A DNA stretch of 8,888 nt from Actinomycetota bacterium (GTDB lineage Bacteria; Actinomycetota; Actinomycetes; Nanopelagicales; Nanopelagicaceae), in contig SXMA01000081.1 in the NCBI GenBank assembly GCA_005777515.1, forward strand, positions 1 to 8,888. The letters are read 5' to 3'. This document shows, piece after piece, positions 6,536-8,888 of this stretch. The notes below the pieces were generated by a model. That model was given only the letters and a program-made list of their open reading frames with translations, was not told the origin of the DNA and searched no databases. Numbering within the stretch: the first letter of the stretch is position 1; the number at the start of each line of letters is the position of its first letter. The translations under genes and the position numbers were made by a program.

Positions 6536-8031
6536 CGATTCTGAGGAAATCCTAGATTTATCCCACCATGGCTTGGATCAAGCCATCGACTAGTAACTAC
6601 TTTTCCTCTAGTAAAGAAATGAACACCTTCCATTCCATGGGCGTGAGTATCGCCAAATAGTGAGTTCTTCCAGCCGCCAAAGGAGTAATAAGCAGTTGGC
6701 ACAGGAATTGGCACATTAATCCCAATCATTCCAACCTGAACTTCATTTTGGAATCTTCTAGCAGCTCCACCATCATTGGTAAAAATCGCAGTTCCATTTC
6801 CATATTGATGCTTGTTTATTAACTCAAGGCCCTGGTCATAACTTGATACTCGAATTACTGAAAGAACTGGTCCAAAGATCTCATCCTTATAAATACTCAT
6901 CTCAGGTGATACTTGATCAAAGAGAGTTGGCCCTAGCCAGAAACCCTCTGCTGCTCCATTAACTTTTGGATTACGACCATCAACTACCAATTTTGCTCCA
7001 GCACTTACTCCTGCATCGATATAGGAGGCAACTTTGTCGCGATGAACTGCGGTGACAAGAGGGCCCATATCTGAACCTGCGCTGCCATCTCCTGTTTTTA
7101 GGTTTGTCATGCGCTGTGAAATTTTCTTAATTAGCTCATCAGCAACAGGTTCAACAACAACTAGAGCTGAAATCGCCATACAACGCTCTCCAGCCGAGCC
7201 AAAGCCAGCATTTACCGCTGCATCTGCTGCTAGATCAAGATCAGCATCAGGAAGGACCAACATGTGATTTTTTGCCCCGCCGAGTGCTTGAACTCGCTTG
7301 CCATTTTTCGTTCCATTTTCGTAGATATATCGGGCAATAGGAGTAGATCCCACAAAAGAAATTGAAGCAACATCTGGATGAGAAAGAAGGCTATCTACTG
7401 CAACCTCATCACCATGGATAACATTAAATACTCCATCAGGAAGACCTGCTTCTTTCCAGAATTCTGCAACGAGATTAATAGCAGATGGATCTTTCTCACT
7501 TGGCTTGATGACTACTGCATTTCCTGCTGCAATCGCGATTGGGAAAAACCACATAGGCACCATCGCTGGAAAATTAAAGGGCGAGATGATGGCACAAATA
7601 CCAAGTGGCTGGCGAATCGAATAAACATCTATATTTGTAGAAGCTCCTTCGGAGTATGCACCTTTTAGTAGATGGGGGATACCGCAGGCAAACTCCACCA
7701 CTTCAAGTCCTCTAGTTACCTCACCTAAAGCATCTGATAAGACCTTGCCATGCTCAGCAGTGATTAACTTTGCTACCTCTTCCTTTCGAGCATTTAAGAT
7801 TTCCCTAAAAGCGAATAGAACTTGAACTCTCTTAGCAAGAGATGCTTGAGCCCATTGCTCTTGAGCTTTCTTTGCAACTTTAACGCTATGATCAATTAGC
7901 TCTGGCGTTGCAAAATCAACCTTTGCACTAACTCTTCCTGTTGCTGGGTTATAGACATCACCACTTCTTGTAGCGCTCTCTTTCCAATAGGCGCCATTTA
8001 TGTGATGGGTAATTCTTTTTACTTCACTCAT
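6532..8031 (-). CDS. mmsA: CoA-acylating (methyl)malonate-semialdehyde dehydrogenase
   Basis: This NAD-dependent enzyme oxidises methylmalonate semialdehyde to propionyl-CoA and CO2, or malonate semialdehyde to acetyl-CoA and CO2. It serves in valine, thymine, uracil/beta-alanine or inositol catabolism. The 499 residues fit the family. Visible are the MMSDH signatures VEFACGIPHLLKG (112-123), SPFNFPAMVPMWFFP (150-164, with the oxyanion Asn153), FVGSTP (226-231) and the catalytic Cys284 in GERCMA. EIFGPVLSV and the tail FTRGKVVTSRWLDPSHGG follow. The usual ALDH general-base Glu segment is replaced by ALGGAKNH (249-256), as is normal for the CoA-acylating branch. The ATG (CAT at 8029-8031) follows the upstream aminotransferase stop by two bases, so the pair forms an operon; no good ribosome-binding site is visible. 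Its 3' end overlaps prpD by four bases. Which substrate dominates cannot be decided from sequence. Confidence 0.96.
   Translation of the reverse strand: MSEVKRITHHINGAYWKESATRSGDVYNPATGRVSAKVDFATPELIDHSVKVAKKAQEQWAQASLAKRVQVLFAFREILNARKEEVAKLITAEHGKVLSDALGEVTRGLEVVEFACGIPHLLKGAYSEGASTNIDVYSIRQPLGICAIISPFNFPAMVPMWFFPIAIAAGNAVVIKPSEKDPSAINLVAEFWKEAGLPDGVFNVIHGDEVAVDSLLSHPDVASISFVGSTPIARYIYENGTKNGKRVQALGGAKNHMLVLPDADLDLAADAAVNAGFGSAGERCMAISALVVVEPVADELIKKISQRMTNLKTGDGSAGSDMGPLVTAVHRDKVASYIDAGVSAGAKLVVDGRNPKVNGAAEGFWLGPTLFDQVSPEMSIYKDEIFGPVLSVIRVSSYDQGLELINKHQYGNGTAIFTNDGGAARRFQNEVQVGMIGINVPIPVPTAYYSFGGWKNSLFGDTHAHGMEGVHFFTRGKVVTSRWLDPSHGGINLGFPQNR
6568..6586. repeat. Perfect inverted repeat, possible stem-loop past prpD
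   Basis: ATGGCTTG (6568-6575) and CAAGCCAT (6579-6586) are perfect inverted copies around a GAT loop, giving an 8-bp stem. It lies 33 bases beyond the prpD stop, inside the 3' end of mmsA, where it encodes part of the conserved RWLDPSHGG. On the + strand the nearest T run is four bases about 13 bases downstream; on the - strand none follows. It is therefore not a classical intrinsic terminator, and the pairing may be a by-product of the protein sequence. The repeat is certain, its role is not. Confidence 0.4.
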
Positions 8032-8033
8032 CT

Positions 8034-8888
8034 CTATTTTGCCCCGGTGTAGTACTTATTAATCTGAGTAAATGCTTTATCAAGTATTACTAGTCCCTCG
8101 TTAAATTCTGCCTCAGTGATATTGCAAGGTGGCACAACATGCATACGATTAAAGTTGGCAAAAGGCATCAAACCAAGCTTTTTACATTCACCCACTAGCT
8201 CATTCATCGCAGGAGATGATCCGCCATAAGGGGCAAGTGGCGCCCTACTGGCGCGATCTGTCACTAAATCAAGGGCCCAGAAGGTTCCTTGGCCTCTAAC
8301 TTCTCCAATAACTCGATGCCTGCTAGCTAAATCACGAAGACCTGGGCCAATTACCTTCTCACCAATCTGGGCTGCAGCTTCAACGATCTTCTCCTCTTTC
8401 ATAGCATCAATAGTCGCAACTGCTGCGGCGCAAGCTAGCGGATGGCCGGAGTAGGTAAGGCCGCCAGGAAAAACGCGATCATTAAAGGTCTCTGCAATCT
8501 CTTTTGAGATTACAACCCCACCAAGTGGGACATATCCAGAATTAACTCCCTTAGCAAAGACAATTAAATCTGGATGAGCAGTGCAATGCTGATAGGCAAA
8601 CCACTTCCCAGTTCTTCCAAATCCTGACATCACCTCATCTGCTATCCATAAAATTCCATACTTATCACAGAGGCGCCTTACTCCCTCTAGATATCCCTTT
8701 GGTGGAATCAAAACTCCTGCGGTGCCAACAACAGATTCAATCAAGATAGCCGCAATTGTCTTTGGTCCTTCAAATTCAATAACGCTTTCTAGATGCTCAA
8801 GGGCTCTCTGACACTCTTCCTCTTCGCTCTTTGCCCAAAAAGCACTTCGATAGAGATATGGACCAAAGAAGTGGACATGGCCAAAGGC
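8034..8888 (-). CDS. Class III PLP aminotransferase, likely omega-amino acid type (5' partial)
   Basis: This is a fold-type I, class III pyridoxal-phosphate aminotransferase. The frame is open to the right edge, so the N-terminal part, probably about 150-170 residues, lies outside; 284 residues are visible. They start at AFGHVHFFGPYLYRSAFW and pass LIESVVGTAGVLIPP. Next come the cofactor Asp in WIADEVMSGFGRTG and the Schiff-base Lys in VFAKGVNSGYVPLGG (codon 8550-8552). GGLTYSGHPLACAAA and the C-terminal GEVRGQGTFWALDL and MHVVPPCNIT follow. The TTG at 8744 is an internal Leu codon, not a start. The text resembles actinobacterial proteins labelled 'aspartate aminotransferase family', which belong to the omega-amino acid group. 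The mmsA gene two bases downstream suggests that it makes malonate or methylmalonate semialdehyde from beta-alanine or 3-aminoisobutyrate. 4-Aminobutyrate or taurine are possible alternative substrates. Confidence 0.88.
   Translation of the reverse strand, partial: AFGHVHFFGPYLYRSAFWAKSEEEECQRALEHLESVIEFEGPKTIAAILIESVVGTAGVLIPPKGYLEGVRRLCDKYGILWIADEVMSGFGRTGKWFAYQHCTAHPDLIVFAKGVNSGYVPLGGVVISKEIAETFNDRVFPGGLTYSGHPLACAAAVATIDAMKEEKIVEAAAQIGEKVIGPGLRDLASRHRVIGEVRGQGTFWALDLVTDRASRAPLAPYGGSSPAMNELVGECKKLGLMPFANFNRMHVVPPCNITEAEFNEGLVILDKAFTQINKYYTGAK

Noticed and set aside
7378..7668. 96-codon + strand open frame inside mmsA
   Set aside because: It lies wholly antisense to a well-conserved mmsA segment, and its translation (many Cys and Trp, no recognisable motif) looks like a shadow frame.
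8742..8744. TTG on the - strand as the aminotransferase start
   Set aside because: The frame continues for 48 more codons to the window edge with family-like sequence (HFFGPYLYRSAFW), so this is an internal Leu.
1..8888. tRNA, rRNA, CRISPR, IS elements, attachment sites or phage genes
   Set aside because: Reading both strands I found no direct-repeat arrays, no transposase or integrase motifs and no noncoding space for RNA genes; every base but two is assigned to metabolic genes.

Overview
The window is a gene-packed stretch of bacterial chromosome with nine protein genes and only two bases (8032-8033) outside them. I see no RNA genes, mobile elements, CRISPR arrays or phage genes. A few lines counted by hand give a G+C content in the low to high 40s %. 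The proteins suggest a small-genome, low-GC actinobacterium such as the freshwater acI/Nanopelagicales group. The reasons are a fused RibBA with one extra residue before its EGRGIGL motif, an MmsA and a class III aminotransferase that read like actinobacterial family members recalled from memory, and extreme gene packing. This placement is an inference, not a proof.

Region 1 (1-3072, + strand) is the riboflavin operon in the order ribD (5' end outside the window), ribE (riboflavin synthase), ribBA (fused DHBP synthase and GTP cyclohydrolase II) and ribH (lumazine synthase). Together they cover the enzymes from GTP and ribulose-5-phosphate to riboflavin, apart from the phosphatase step. Each stop codon overlaps the next start codon (TAATG, TAGTG, TAATG).

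Region 2 (3069-6535, + strand) continues without a break into prpB, prpC and prpD, the methylcitrate cycle that turns propionyl-CoA plus oxaloacetate into pyruvate plus succinate. prpB starts inside the last codons of ribH (GTGA overlap), so the catabolic genes look like an extension of the riboflavin operon. The Prp proteins resemble the E. coli/Bacillus type rather than the Corynebacterium/Mycobacterium type. The segment also has about half the CTAG density of its flanks, so it may have been acquired.

Region 3 (6532-8888, - strand) converges on prpD. It holds mmsA (CoA-acylating (methyl)malonate-semialdehyde dehydrogenase) and, upstream of it, a class III aminotransferase whose N-terminal part lies beyond the right edge. 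The pair would convert beta-alanine or 3-aminoisobutyrate (from uracil, thymine or valine) to acetyl-CoA or propionyl-CoA. MmsA can therefore make the substrate that PrpC uses, which gives the head-on arrangement a metabolic logic. The prpD and mmsA stop codons share a TTAA palindrome, leaving no intergenic space for a terminator.

No unknown protein family is visible. The interest lies in the arrangement: a catabolic cassette translationally coupled to a vitamin operon, next to a gene set that supplies its substrate.
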